DNA from: Hydractinia symbiolongicarpus
Lineage: Eukaryota; Cnidaria; Hydrozoa; Anthoathecata; Hydractiniidae
DNA length: 64,000 nucleotides
Reading direction: 5' to 3'
Assembly: GCF_029227915.1 (NCBI RefSeq)
Contig: NC_079888.1
Coordinates: forward strand, 5,777,001 to 5,841,000
This document shows, in pieces, positions 46,001 through 59,090 of this stretch. A program made the translations under genes and the position numbers. Each line of letters starts with the position of its first letter. Positions within the stretch are counted from its first letter, which is position 1. The notes beneath the pieces were generated by a model. It was not told where the DNA came from and did not search any database. It worked only from the letters and a program-made list of their open reading frames with translations.

Positions 46001-49000
46001 ATTGGTGTTAAGCCTTTGCATTGGTGCAGACATAAAAAAGTATGAGACAGCTTAAACAGAAGCTAAACCTGTTCATTAAAACATAACGTAAATTTTATTA
46101 TCAAATAAATATTTACTCTAATATACCACCTGCACAAAAGGTACTAAAAGTCATAAACTGCTTCAACAGCAGAAACAACGTGAATAGAATCATCATAATG
46201 AGTTAATTCCAACAACTTACAAGTTCTTCACACTTGTTTACGTAGAGTTGTATCGTTTTAGAAACGTTCTTTGAGATCATGACCATAAGGTGTTCGTCAA
46301 CTGAAGCAACGTTAAGTTCACTAAGTCAAGATTAAGTCAGCATTAGAAACATGTTAGGATGTTAGCTTGGTGAGAAAATGCAACTGTCTGGAAATGGGGG
46401 TAATTTTTCCACCACTGGAGTCGATAAGACACACATACAAAGGAAGACAGAGTAACCGAGCCAAGGGTTAAAATAATCAAGTTATAGTAATAAAGAAGCT
46501 AAAACGTCACCTGTTGATCACGTGAATAATACTGTTTAACTCATCTTTTGTTGGCACTGATTCAGCTCCATTTGGAAAGACAAGATTTATAGAATCGAAT
46601 AATCGAGAAAGTGAGCGAGACAAATATGCATTTTCAAATGGATGTAAGGTTGCTTTTAATGAATCCAGTGGACTAAAAATCAAGTTCAATAACCAGTAAA
46701 GCAACAAATAAATAAATATATCGACTTTGATTACCTGATTCAGTATTCACTAACCTAGAGTCATCATGGAAACCAATTTTAATATCAACAGCGAACGGCT
46801 GGCTACTCTGTGTATGCTTGCTATCTGCCAGTGCTGATATTTGTGACCAGAAGTCGTTGAACAGGCGAAGAAGTTTTGGAAATTCGCCCTGAAATGCTTG
46901 TTTTAAGTGTGTAGATGCTATAATCAAAACAAGAGTATAAGAAAATAGAAAATTAGCATATTAGTAAACACAAGCTTAGAGGAACGTCAATTGCGTAAAA
47001 CCTTATCATGGCAACATACATACCTTGCGTAGAATGATCAAATTCTGACCTCAATGTGCTACAAATGACATTCCAAAAATCACTGAAGAGAATGCTTTGA
47101 CCATTCTGTAAAATGAAACCAAAAAATAAATTGGTACAAGATTCTGTTAGATGTTAGCCACCGTGTTTAACTAAACTTTTAGACAGAGTGAAATTTGCAA
47201 GTGCCAGCTTTCTAGGACTTATGCCTCAGACCGCTAGTGAGAACGTTTTGTATAAAAAATACACCACACATTATCACATTAAAAATTCCTACCTCACTGA
47301 ACATTTCAATAAATGTGATATGCGTAATGGGATCTCGTTTCTTTAACAAAACCTTTTCTAGTGTGAATATCTATGAAAGAGAAGAAAATCATTTTATAAA
47401 GCGATGCTAGCAATGATATTATGCTGTTGTTCTTCATCTTAAAAGCTTATTTTATTTATATAAATGCATGAAAAAAAAGGGAAAAATAAGGATTTTTAAA
47501 ATTGACACTAAAAATTCTAAATACTATCTATGGAATTTGAACAATGGGCACCATTGGACTCTCCTTTTAACTTTGGTCTCATTCAAAATAATATGGATTT
47601 TATTGTTAGTATTACTATTAATATTAAGCTATAAGGAGGTCTAAAAATTGTTCTGTCGTTGTGTCTTAACCAAAGCTTGTTATAAAATTCATTATTGTAA
47701 ATTATGCGAATTTTTACCTTCTGACATAAATTATATAAATTATTCATCAATTTTTCTACGTGTTCCCATAATGCTGTTCTCCAAGATGCTGTGTTACCTG
47801 CAGTGGGCATGGCTGCTCTACCTGGTCCAGATGTAACTCCTGAACTCATTCCTTTAGTAAATAAAACTATTTAATAGAAACAAAAAGCGTCATCTAATAC
47901 AAAAAGTACTGTTCTGTCTTTTATACACAACAGATATTTTTTTGCTACATTAAAGGTATTAGTTAGCACTGCATGCAAACACGACAAGTAAGGTTTCAGA
48001 AACCATTATAACAAAACATAAAAACAAAAGTCAAATTTTCTCACCTTGAGAAGTTGCCAAGGACTTGGCATCAAGGGAAGCATAAATGAATTTTTCAACT
48101 TGATCAGTTAAGTGACTAATAATGTCATCAACACGAACACGAAGTGATCCAAGATTGTGAAAAACTTGAAGAGCTGTACCAATTAAAGTTTGATTCTAAG
48201 ATATTAATTAAAACTTTCTTTACTTTAAAACTTAAAAGCAAAAAATCAACCTGAAACATGAATTAAATGGGTGCAGTAGTAGTAAGAATCTCTGAAAACT
48301 GATTGTGTAAATTTAATACCAGAAGTGTAAAGATGGAAAAAACTGAATTATATACAATGTATACCATGTTACTATAAACTCTGTCTCAGAAGAGTCAGGA
48401 ATCTTTAAAAAAAAAAAAACTATAAATAGCCATACAAAACTTTTACCTGTGTGTTCAAACCTTGTTCCAACATCTTTTTAGCTTGATTTTCCACTTCGAC
48501 TTGTGATTCTTTTATCTTCTTTAAATCTTCTTCTATGATCTGAAAAAATATAAAAAAAAACTTATTATAATTATAGCTATGCCCAATAACAACAAGATGT
48601 ATATTTTATATATATATGATGCATATTATTTAAAAGTCTATAAAAAGGTCATTGGATAAACAAAATTAGAAAATTTCTGAAGTTATGTTTGTAACTATCG
48701 GAACGCTTCCCCAATCCCGTCAAAATAGAACAAAATTTAAAAAAAATATTTTTGATGATTGATAGAAGCAAATATTTTATCAAAGAAAATTAGATCATAT
48801 TGCCCTCAATTTAATCTAAAGGTATATTAATTGACGTACCTGAATGCCAGACAGGTCGACACCTTCTGTTACATAACCTACAAATAAAATAAAGACTGCG
48901 GATCATGCCAGATGTCAAAGGCTTAATTTAATGTTAATAGAGATACACATAACTAAACATAATGTAATAAATATACATTATTATGATATCGTTTACTAGT

Positions 49001-50866
49001 GGTTACAAGTAAAACTTTTATTGAATGTACACTAGCTACTGTTTACATCAATTTTATGCATTTGTGAACTTTCTCTGTTTTGCTTAAATTTCATGCAACT
49101 ATATTTAAATGTTAATCATAGTTGCTATGGTAGCGGTTAATACTGGATAAATGTCAAAGTCACGCACTTACACAAGTAATACCTTAAAAATGAAAACCAT
49201 AGACATTGCTAGGTATGAGGCAATGTACTGTTATATTGATTTTAATACTTGTGATATTCAAACTTATGAGTATTTAAATTGAGTTCCCCCCTGTAAATAT
49301 AATGAAACAACTTACTCAGTTCGTTTAAACTCTGTGCAGCTTTAGTTATTTCGCGGCTACCACCTTTTCTTTGAGTTTCCAGCCGCCTGCTTAAGGATAA
49401 AATGCGAATGATTCTTCTCAAATAGTCACATGTTGTCTTGAAAATTGAAAAAAACCAATCAATTACTGAAGTTGTTTAATGCAAATTAAACACGCTTGTC
49501 CAAGTTCAACTACAAGATTATCTGATGTAATTATTTCCTAATCAGACATTTTCACGACAAACGTGTAATTGTGTAAGGCATGCTACTGATAGCACATGTA
49601 AAAAGGCAAATCATACAAGATGTTAACCAATGTAGCACACCTGAAAATCAAAATACAAAATTATTACCTGCAACCTCCTAAGTTGCCGCGTTCTTGATGC
49701 TATTCTGTTATATGGGTCTGTCACCTGTCCTTTAACCCTTAAGATAATTTTTTATAATAATATGGAAAATCAATTTACCAATTCTTTATGCAGTGCAATT
49801 AGAAATCCCCCTTTTTAAGATACTATAATAAAAGACAACCATCCTAAACTTTGTGAAAAAAACAAAACAAAAAAAGGAATGAGTTAAAAAGTTTTATCTT
49901 TGTTGGGAAGAAACTTACCGTTCAACAGACTTAACAAGTGATAAACATCTAGATTGAATGGACTGTAAAACTCCTAAAAAGCGAACCATACAGTTGTGAA
50001 AACTATATGTTCTTATTAAAAAAGAAACAATGCATTCATTTTATACAAATCAACACGCACGCTAGCTTAAGGTTGGTTTTATGCCACTAATTTGAATTTC
50101 ATGGGATGAGTTATTACCTTCCAATTTATCAATGCCAGTAGCTTGCAAAAGTAAATCTTCATGATGCTCTGATACCTAGGGTAAGCAAACATGTTTTAGT
50201 TCTTCTGTAATTAATATTAAAGGAAAAATATCATGACTAAGGTAAAGAAAAATATCTTTGGGCAATGTTTAATAAATAAAACAAACACAACAATAAAATA
50301 TGAACAGATTAAAGTCGCAATTTAAAGAAACCAAATATAAGCTTGAAATTCACGTTACATAAAATTTGCGTTACCTAACCTGTGTCATTAACTCTTTGTT
50401 TAGTAGACTGATGCCATCAGCAAGACGTGATAACGATTCACCAATGAGATGGCTTTCAATTATAGTGTTAGCATATTCTCTAGGATCGAATCCATCAGAT
50501 AGGAATTCAGTAAATAAATCTACAACAAAATTACTTACTTTATTGTTTATTTAGACACAAAAAAAAACAATAATTACTAGGTTATGATAGGTTAACGAAT
50601 TTCGAAAGTAAAAAAAAGTCAATACTAAAAAGATATTATTGGACATTTTAATACTAGAAAGATATACGAATTATGCTTCCCTTCACATTCGTCGTAATTA
50701 TTACAACTTCTTATGATAACAAAATGAGTTATCCTGTTTTCTACATCTTTGTATACCTCAAGAGACTTTTCCAAATAATAGTTACATATTATTCACCGTT
50801 ATTCTTTAGCTGATCAATAAGTTCCTCAACATTGCTCTCTCTTGATGTTTTGTCTCCTGTTGTCAT
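40040..50866 (-). CDS. COG5: conserved oligomeric Golgi complex subunit 5
   Basis: Twenty-four exons from ATG 50866 to TAA 40040 sum to 2,415 nt, 804 residues plus stop, near the vertebrate length. Exons: 50866-50797, 50519-50380, 50175-50118, 49973-49919, 49737-49668, 49436-49316, 48877-48840, 48539-48447, 48195-48045, 47851-47718, 47370-47293, 47105-47024, 46917-46755, 46672-46511, 46320-46221, 44756-44646, 44144-44082, 43801-43698, 42787-42721, 42141-42074, 41965-41780, 41160-41034, 40474-40395, 40133-40040. COG5 landmarks appear in order: [132 protein letters not shown] and [12 protein letters not shown]. The protein is a lobe B subunit of the COG tether that docks retrograde vesicles at the Golgi. 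Its 5' end lies 715 nt after the UQCC6 stop. Confidence 0.95.
41290..41545. repeat. ACGACCACAAAACAACGATT-type tandem repeat
   Basis: CAA/CGA-rich imperfect 12-15 base repeats in the COG5 intron between exons 21 and 22; two plus frames open by chance. Confidence 0.85.
42265..42560 (-). repeat. tRNA-derived SINE candidate
   Basis: Minus strand has TGGTGGCTCTGTGGC (A-box-like), then about 30 bases later GGTCGTGGGTTTAAAC (B-box-like). Lies in a COG5 intron. Confidence 0.5.
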
Positions 50867-51544
50867 ATTGAATACTGCACTATTGAAACATGGTTTATAT
50901 TACGTTGGATTTATATATTAGTTTTTTGCTGTCTAAAAAGAATTTAAAAATCAAAATAACATATTTGCCTTGCTTTCCCAAAATTAATTAAGAAAACTAT
51001 TGACACAGTTAAGTAAAAATAAGTTGTCAGTCAGAATGTAATATGGATAAATAATTCCACAACACTGGGTGGTTTTGATAATATTTTTACATTATTTCTA
51101 TTATGCTTTTCAGGTATCACAACAAAAGGTTTTTATTATAAAAAAGGAAAGAATAATTTTATAAGAACTTTCTTCTTTGGATTCGATTTCCACAGCTCTT
51201 TATCATTGCTCCCAAAGGTTAGCCAAAGCAAGCATGCTGAATTGTTCCCTTTAACCAGAGAATAACAATAAACTTAAATGTTCTTAGCTTCATTTTTACG
51301 TGTCTTAATATTATGTTACTGCAGTGCAACACATTATAAATAGACTGTGAGGAGCAATGTTTCAATAAAAATTCTAATATTCTGAAAAAAACTTCATTTC
51401 GATGCATATTGTAAGTTACCCTAAAACATATACATGCACATAAAAAGTAAACGTTTTATAAGTTTTGTTATTTCACATATATATGGTAGTTAAAAACCTA
51501 TTGTGTAAATTATTGTTGGTGAAATTAATGTTGGTGGAATGCTT

Positions 51545-51550
51545 TTTATT
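51545..51550 (-). terminator. AATAAA polyadenylation signal of UQCC6
   Basis: AATAAA on the minus strand about 32 bases after the UQCC6 stop. Confidence 0.6.
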
Positions 51551-51581
51551 GATCAAAGGAGTGTACATAACATTTCATTTT

Positions 51582-52440
51582 CTATTCACTTGTTGACTTG
51601 ATTGAAATAAACGACTTCGAGTCAATCTTTTCAAGATCTTGCGGTACATTTGGAATAGTCTAAACAATATTAAATAAAGTTAAAAATAATAAATTGGGTG
51701 TACAGATCAAATTCTAATTCAGAAATTTTTCACGTCAGCAAATTTCTTGGTTTTGATATGTTATTTTTCTGCCTGCTCTGAATCCAATTATTAAGAGCCA
51801 ACATGAATTAGAAAGGCTTAGTTTCTGAGTCACATTACTTTACAAATAAACTAGCAGTCAGGACAAAGTGAGGAAGTATTTTTGCCTTACATTATGCTGT
51901 CAATTTTTTTCTGGTAAGGAAATACACATTTTTGTATAAATTCTTTTTATAAGTTCGATTTACAAAATTTTAGGAGTATTGAAAAACTAATGCTAAGACT
52001 TCATCATCACACAATTTTTTTTCGTGTAACATTTGAAGAAGCTAAAATAGTCATTCAAATGCCTAGAAGTAATGATATGGTAATATAAAAATGTGTTATA
52101 CTGATTCCTTTAATGAATATAATCTTTTCCCCATTTATTCAACAACATTATAATATCATCTCTTTTCTTAACAGTATTAAGTAGTCAATTTTTTAAAATA
52201 AGTTAATTTTCACACCAATTTCCTAACGAACATAAGGTTAAAAGTAAAAAAATATGATTCTTAAAAACAGCATTCCAACAGCTAACTGGTTAGTAAATAT
52301 TAAGGATCATTGATTTATACATCATCACCTACCAAATTTGGTTTATACAACCAATGGACACACGAACCACCAGCAAACATTGACACATATGCGGCTATTG
52401 TAAATCGAATATACCTGCCCCATGATGTGCGAGCAGGCAT
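51582..52440 (-). CDS. UQCC6: complex III assembly factor BRAWNIN
   Basis: Exons 52440-52333 (108 nt) and 51659-51582 (78 nt) give 61 residues plus stop in phase 0. The reading MPARTSWGRYIRFTIAAYVS, then MFAGGSCVHWLYKPNLTIPN, has the BRAWNIN layout: an N-terminal membrane helix, conserved Ala-Gly and His, then Y(K/R)P(N/D)LTIP. BRAWNIN is a mitochondrial inner-membrane microprotein needed early in assembly of respiratory complex III. The ATG follows directly on a perfect acceptor (TTTTTTTCTCTAG), so the mature mRNA would have no 5' leader of its own unless trans-spliced. It lies 221 nt after the UQCC5 stop. Confidence 0.9.
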
Positions 52441-52661
52441 CTAGAGAAAAAAACATTAGCAAAAACAAAGGTAAGCAAATAATTAGTCAGGAGTTAAAGA
52501 AATAACAGGATTTTGCATGTATAAAGAAGTACAGTCCATCTAAAAATTGTTTTGCAAATCAAAACATTTACACTTGTTATATACATATACACATCTTCAT
52601 TTTTTTTGTTGTTGTTGTTGTTGTTTTTTAATAACTAAAAAATTTTTAAAAAAAACATACA

Positions 52662-53202
52662 TTATTCTTTTTCCGGATTTTCACTCCTTCTTTCTGCAGC
52701 TTTCCTTAAAGCTGTATCATCTAAATGCAAAACATTAATAGTAGTCAAGGTCAAAAAAATTTGTCCAACCAGAAGGATTGGACAAGCTTTTCTTGTCACA
52801 TGGAATTGTTATTGTTAAAACTGTAATATTTTGTGTCGCTGACTATTATTGTGGAGGAATATTTACTGGTTGAGTTAAAACTAGTTCACCAAAATAAGAA
52901 AGAGCAAATAGCTTTTTCATTTGCTTTTAAACCTCTTAATTGCAAATTAAATAATAAAACCATTTTAACATTGGTTTGAGAATATCTTAGTCTAACTGTA
53001 AACTGAAATTCGCATTAGAAACGTACTGCTAAAGAATTATATATGATCTAAATTGGAGGTACCATTGAAACAAATACTTACAAAATGTCTCTTTCCCGAT
53101 TCGCACTTTTATCATAAACAATTCAATACCAGCTCCAAGGACGAAAAATAGAGGAAGAAAACGATAGGGCCCAAGTTTAGTTTTATACAAAGAGTATGTC
53201 AT
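52662..53202 (-). CDS. UQCC5: complex III assembly factor SMIM4
   Basis: Exons 53202-53082 (121 nt) and 52720-52662 (59 nt) give 59 residues plus stop. The core GPYRFLPLFFVLGAGIELFM followed by IKVRIGKETFYD and KAAERR is the signature of SMIM4/UQCC5, a single-pass inner mitochondrial membrane protein that acts with BRAWNIN in early complex III assembly (established in vertebrates). It is slightly shorter than the human protein at the N-terminus. TTTTATAG precedes the ATG by four bases. First gene of the UQCC5-UQCC6-COG5 series on the minus strand. Confidence 0.92.
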
Positions 53203-55033
53203 TGACCTATAAAAAATATGAAAAAAATATACATATTTCTTGCATTTATAAAATGAGTATCCCAGTTAATAAAATGACCAACACATACAAAAAAACATTG
53301 TAAAATTTGCATATAGTAAGCATGGCCCTTTTTCCCAGCAACCAAAAAAGCTAGCTCAGTCAATCAGAATTATTATTGTTCACAATTTTGCTTGGATCAT
53401 TCTTGATACCTTTCATGTTGCAAACATTGAAAATAAAACTTTGCTCAGGCCTTGCTTAATTAATTGTTAGTTTGCCGTTTACCGACTCAAAACGCCGAAC
53501 TCGCCCACACTTTTTACGCCATATGAGGCTTATCGACACCCTTGTGGTAGCTGCTTGAAGTGCACTATCACAACGTACTTTGTTGTTTTGATTATTCATT
53601 TTCTTAGCTTTGTTTTGTTTGCTACAATTTTATTTGACTGCCTATACGTGTACTTTATGGAAAAATAATTTGAGCTAGTAGTTTAACTGTTTTTGGATCG
53701 AAAACCGGCAAAATACTCAAAAAATAAAAGAATGTTGAAAAATCATGACCCAAACTTTTTCCATCAAAGATCACAACAAAATAGCCAGATACGAGTATGG
53801 TTTGTTGAGTTGTTGGGAAAGTAATCTACTAATCTATTTGATAAGGTTAGATGATATTGTGTACAAACAAGAGTTCAGACTGAGCTGATTTGGGGAGCTG
53901 CCTAAAACTTAGCTAGGTACCTTCTCAGAGAATTAGCTAGGTACAACAACACTGCAATGACAGATCCTCCCTCCTGAAAAATTCTAAACCTGGAGATCCA
54001 GTGTAATTGTTCTGGTTGACCCAGCATACAAGGGACCAAGCTCAATTAATTGTTTAGGGAATTTGGAATAGTAAGGCTGAGAAGAAAAACTAGCCTACAC
54101 ACGACACACAGTTTACAGGAAGCCTTGATTTTATTATGAATTAATATCACTGTAGCTACTGGTATAAGAAACAAGGCCTGTGTGTTTGATTAAGCCCTTG
54201 TTTGGGGACTGCAAAAACACGTTTACGATTTTCTGCATAGTCCGCCATTTTGATACTAATCCTCCGTATAACCAAGTAGACATAACCCTATGATGTGTCG
54301 CCCATGGTCGTGATTTGATATTTCTTATAACTATGCTCAAACTGAAGTCCTGTGTCGAAAGCTGGCGTGTGGTCATTACGTTCGTTCTTTCTTTCCTTTA
54401 TTTACTCACTTCGTGTGGGTGCTGGGTAAGATATTGGTAACATAAGGTAACAAAAGGTTGTAGCCTGTATTTTTATTTTATCGAAAGTTGCGGTAAGGTT
54501 TTTGTTAATAGCGCTTCTTTACTCTCTACGGAAAATCATGTGTTTTAACTAAGAACAAAGTTACAGTTTAATTTTACAAGTAAAACTTTCACAAATGACT
54601 TTTTTGTTGAGACGGCGTCACAAGTGACGTAAATTATACCTGTACCAAAGCCCTCCACCTTGGTATTTCGCACGGTATACCTTGTAATAAAGCACTCGAC
54701 CCGACGTTCAACACAGATCACCCAACTATCGGAATTCTGGATGTTCGTATTTTGTCTCTGCGCAATTTTTTAGGCGTGTTACGGACATACGATATGCAAT
54801 AGGTAAAGGACAGACGAACTCATGGATTTATCCACGAGTATCTAAAGAATAATAACCGTTAACTGGCCGCTTTAGGCTATTGATGCAAGAAATAGCGATG
54901 TCTAGAATAATTATAACAACAGGTGAACCAGGGCATGTACATTGGCTGACAGCGATTTTTCACGGTCAACCGTCGGTTCATATATAATTAGCGTGATGAA
55001 AACAAAAAAAATCAAAAACATTTTGATCATAAT
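53203..55033. other. upstream region of UQCC5 and repeat scraps
   Basis: A minus-strand short frame at 54156-54248 starts AAAATGGCGGAC (MADYAENRKRVFAVPKQ) and could be a first exon or leader ORF, but has no recognised homologue. A Helitron-like scrap lies near 54,800. Nothing else seen. Confidence 0.3.
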
Positions 55034-55559
55034 CTACCTTAAGTGGATAAATTTTAGCGAGTAATTAATTTGGCGAATGACCAAAATGGAATATTTGGCG
55101 GGATTTCATTTGGCGAATGATAAATTTTAAAAAATTTGGCAAGGATTTAATTTGGCGAATACAAAAAAATGTTTATTTTGGCGGGGATTTATTTTGGCAA
55201 ATGAAACAAACAAATGAATTTTTATGTTTTGAAATGTTTAATAAAAAATAAGAATAAAGGTAGGTATATATAAACACAAGATTTGTTATAGAGTTAAAAA
55301 TTCTATTCTTTATCATCGTCAATAAAGAAAAGTTCTTTTTTGGAGGAATAAAACATTTTTGTTTTCTTAATTAAAAAAAAACGTATTTTTTTAAAATTTG
55401 GCGGGGATTTGATATGGCGAACGGCAAATTATGTTTAATTTGGCGAGTAGTTAATTTAGCGAATAGTCAGTTATCAAAATTTTGGCGGGTATTTAATTTG
55501 GCGAATTTCGCCGAAATTCGCCAAATTTAATCCTTGCCAAAATTTATCCACGTAAGGTA
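55034..55559. mobile_element. TIR element packed with TTTGGCG motifs
   Basis: Ends TACCTTAAGTGGATAAATTT and its near-perfect reverse complement (one mismatch). The 526-bp interior is made of repeated TTTGGCGGGGATTTAATTTGG-like and GGCGAAT blocks, with an inverted cluster at 55,497-55,535. No coding capacity. Confidence 0.75.
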
Positions 55560-56700
55560 TAATGTTAGTCAAAAAATCTTAACATCGAATGTCACGCGCA
55601 CGGGCGCAATTTTTTTAAAGAAATTTTAGATCAAGTCTAAACTATACCTAAAGCAGGTGCTTGTAGTAGAGAAACTTTGCTGTATTTTGTTCTACAGAAA
55701 TTTATTTGGGAAAGTTGGTCATTTAATGTGATAGAGGCCTATCGCTGGACCAAATAAAACTGTCAAGAAAAAGATGTGTCTTGGCTATCGAATAAAATTA
55801 ATTTAATAACAAGATGTGTTCAGATAAATAATAAAATATGGATTTTTGTTCTTCTGTTTTCATATCGCAAAATTGAAGTTGAGAATGATGAATACATGTT
55901 TCCATTAAACGAAGATAACAATGTAGGATATAATGAACCAATACTAAAAGAGGACTACCCAAGAAAGATTTAGACGTCCAGTTATGCGTTATGGTATCGA
56001 TGAATAGATCGTGAGAGCAGCATAACGTACTACTCTACAACATACCAGAACGACGGCGAGATTTCTGAATTTTGTTTCATAAACTTATGATAGAATGTTG
56101 AATGGACCAATAACATATGTCTGCCCTAAATACAGAAAGGCTAACGTGAAAAGTGGTGGAAAGCGATATAACTGGGAAACCTTCCAAAGAACGGAGTTTT
56201 CTAGTTGTGAAAATTTAAATGAAAGAAGTGGTGACCTAATTAATCCTACAAACAAATCGAAAACACATATTCAAAGAAGGCTCTTATCAACTGTGTTTCT
56301 TGTTTCTCGTTTTCGCAAGGGTTATGTATTTAAAACGATCAATAAAAGTGCAACAACCAAGAACTTGTGAAATCGCGCCGTGTCGTTTAAATCCATTAGG
56401 AATTCTTGACAATCTCTCGAGTTTTTTGTAACGTGCAGATAGTTTGACGCATTCATGTTGGTGTAACAGTTCATGATCTTTCAAGAAGAAAGGTGTCTTG
56501 TGTCTTACATAGTTCAAAAATTAATGTTTTTTTTTAACTAAACTGATTGAATTTTTAAAAATTGTTTATTGAATTTAATATCTTTCTTTCTTTTCTACAT
56601 CTGCTCCCATATGTCTCTCTTATATTTTGTCTTTTTTACTTTATAGCCTTTGGTCGTCTTAAAAATTAATGGTTGCAATCTTGTCATGGTTGTATTAGTA
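55560..56700. other. stretch with short unrecognised frames
   Basis: Plus frames at 55776-55973 and 56095-56370 are open but without recognisable domains or splice support; probably not genes. Confidence 0.3.
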
Positions 56701-56704
56701 AAAA

Positions 56705-57045
56705 CCAAAGTGAAACTTCCTTAAACAGTGGGACCCCATCAAACAGTGAAACCACCCTAAACAATAGGACCTCCATAAAAAGCCAAACCCCACTAAACAG
56801 TGGAACCTCCCTAAACAGCGGAATCTCCCTAAACAGTGAAACCCCACTAAACAGTGAAACCTCCCGAAGCAGTGGAACCTCCCGACGCAGTGGACTCCCA
56901 TAAAACAGTGGGACCTAACAAAACAGCGGATCCTCCCTAAACAGTGGAACCTTCCGAAGCAGTGAAACCTCTTTAAAAAGTGGAGCCCCACTAAACAGTG
57001 GAACCTCCCTAAACAGCGGATCCTGCTTAAACAGTAGAACCGCCC
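56705..57045. repeat. 18-bp minisatellite
   Basis: About 19 units of AAACAGTGGAACCTCCCT with variants; open on both strands because 18 is a multiple of three (NSGTSLNSET-like reading), so not a gene. Confidence 0.9.
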
Positions 57046-57560
57046 GATAGGCAACCTTCCAAGGGTTAAATTCATATCGCCTTATCTGAACACGATTTAC
57101 CGAAAATGTGTACAAAGCTATTGCGCATGGATAGAATGTTGTGGCGCATGTACTGAACAACACTGAAATGGAGGTTTATGTAAACACGACGAAATTTCAA
57201 AACACTCTACATCTCATTTCGGGTGCACAAAAAGAATCATAAACACCCTGAGCATTTAAAGAGGCGTTTTTTGACAGGGGCGTGTAATTAAGAGAGGCAT
57301 TTATTTATAAAATCAACTTTCTTGATTTACCTCTTTTTTTCGTGTTTGATGGTCATGCTGGAATAAAGTTGTTCAAGCAGGCACATCAAACGTACAAAAC
57401 TATGTTTATGTGTCCTCTTATACGCAAACTTGTATTGCAAGGATTTCGATTAAATTATTTATCTAAACGAAAGTACTATACTAAAAAATAGTAAATATAG
57501 TAAATAATGAAAACAGAATAAATAAGTGAGCATGTCAACATTTTTGCGTTTAGTTCGGAC

Positions 57561-57689
57561 CGTCTTGCCAATCTCGTTCCCAGGACAAACTTTTGCTTTT
57601 TTAATATTTTTGGCCATATTTGTTTGCACCTTCTCGGATATATATAAAAAAAGAAAAAATACCCTGGGAACGAGGTTGCCCCTCTTGCC
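57561..57689. mobile_element. short fold-back element
   Basis: Arms CTCGTTCCCAGG and CCTGGGAACGAG, extended on both sides by partly matching bases. About 130 bp. Confidence 0.6.
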
Positions 57690-58567
57690 CTTTCAAAATT
57701 CGATATTGCAAGTTTAAAAGGTTTTAGGACAGAAACCTTTTTACGGAAGAAGAATTTTTTCTTTGATCTTCTTCTACTTATATGAAAACAGTCACTTGCT
57801 CTTTTCCAAATGACAACGTGCGCAATAAAACAAAGAGTCTAGAAATTTCAATGCATTTCTTTCATAGACGAATTATTAGTGTAGTTAGTTGCGTTCCCAG
57901 TAATATAAAAATGAAATTGGTTTTTAGTTTTCTCCCTGTCGGAGAGTCATGCTAAAGTCAATGCGGGCACATTAAACCCATTAAATAGTTCTTATCAATA
58001 GACAAGGAGAGTTATCAGGATTTATAAAAATTTAAATAAATTATGGTCCCAAAAGACACGAAATGCGTAATTAATATTTTAACATATTTTTAACCATGTG
58101 ACGACTTTGCATGCGCAAAAATTAATGAGAAACACGCTAAATTTTGAAGAACACGCTTGTACATTTTTTATCAATTTTTTTTATCACGAATTAAAGTTTT
58201 TTACATGAATACTATAAATGTTTATATTGATAGATATCAAACTTTTTCCTAAAACATTTTACTTTTTTTAAAAAAAAGCATAAAGCGATTTTTTAAGAAA
58301 GCTCAGTACGCAATTGCAACTTCATCACCTGACCCTATTTTCGCTTCTTCAACCTCGGACACAGTATACATTTTAAAAAAACGACAAAAGGGCCTAGGGA
58401 CGGCGTTGCTAAAAGGTTACCTGTGGTCGAATGGGATTATCTTGACGTAGGTATCCCTTTTGAAGATGACGCATTAATTAAGTTTTAAATTTGTTGACGG
58501 GTGAATAGATAATTTGTATTGGCGAAAACTCCTTGTGATACTTTAAATAGACATGCATTCTTAATAT

Positions 58568-58656
58568 ACACCCTCGTCCCCAGGGTTTTTTGCCTGTTTG
58601 AAATGTGTCTTTTTACTTATATCAAAAAATCAAAAAACCTTGGGGACGAAGGTGTC
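58568..58656. mobile_element. short fold-back element
   Basis: Arms ACACCCTCGTCCCCAGGGTT and the matching AACCTTGGGGACGAAGGTGT. Same family style as the element at 57,561. Confidence 0.65.
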
Positions 58657-59090
58657 TTAACATAATAATTTGAAACAAACATGTTTCGAAAACAGTTGCC
58701 GAAGCAAGTAAAACTTGGCAGGTATGAAATTTTTTCAACACCTTTTTCTTTTTTTTTGAGCCTGAGAATTCTTAGAAAATTGACATTTGGACCCTTAAAT
58801 ATAACTGATTTTTAAACAATTGGTGAAAAAATGGCTTCATAAAGTTTTCTTCAAGAAAAGTGCTTCAAACAAGAATATTTTAGATTTCACACACACGCAA
58901 AAAAATTATTGTCTGATGATCGAGTTTCAGTATTATTCTTTAAATATTCTTAAAATTTCAGAAATCGAGCTTTTCCGGTTTTTTAAAGATTTCTTACAAA
59001 GAAAAGTGTGCATTTACACTGTTGAAACCATCCTCCTACGTGGTGAGTGTTCAATTTTTAAAGGTATTAACTATTTATTTAGTTTTTCTT

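Noticed and set aside
50366-50554. Plus frame of 62 codons, identical to one at 62,452
   Set aside because: Antisense of COG5 exon 2 and of its duplicate; identity comes from the segmental duplication.
56673-57163. Frames on both strands with NSGTSLNSET or RFHCLGRF repeats
   Set aside because: 18-bp minisatellite; both strands open equally.
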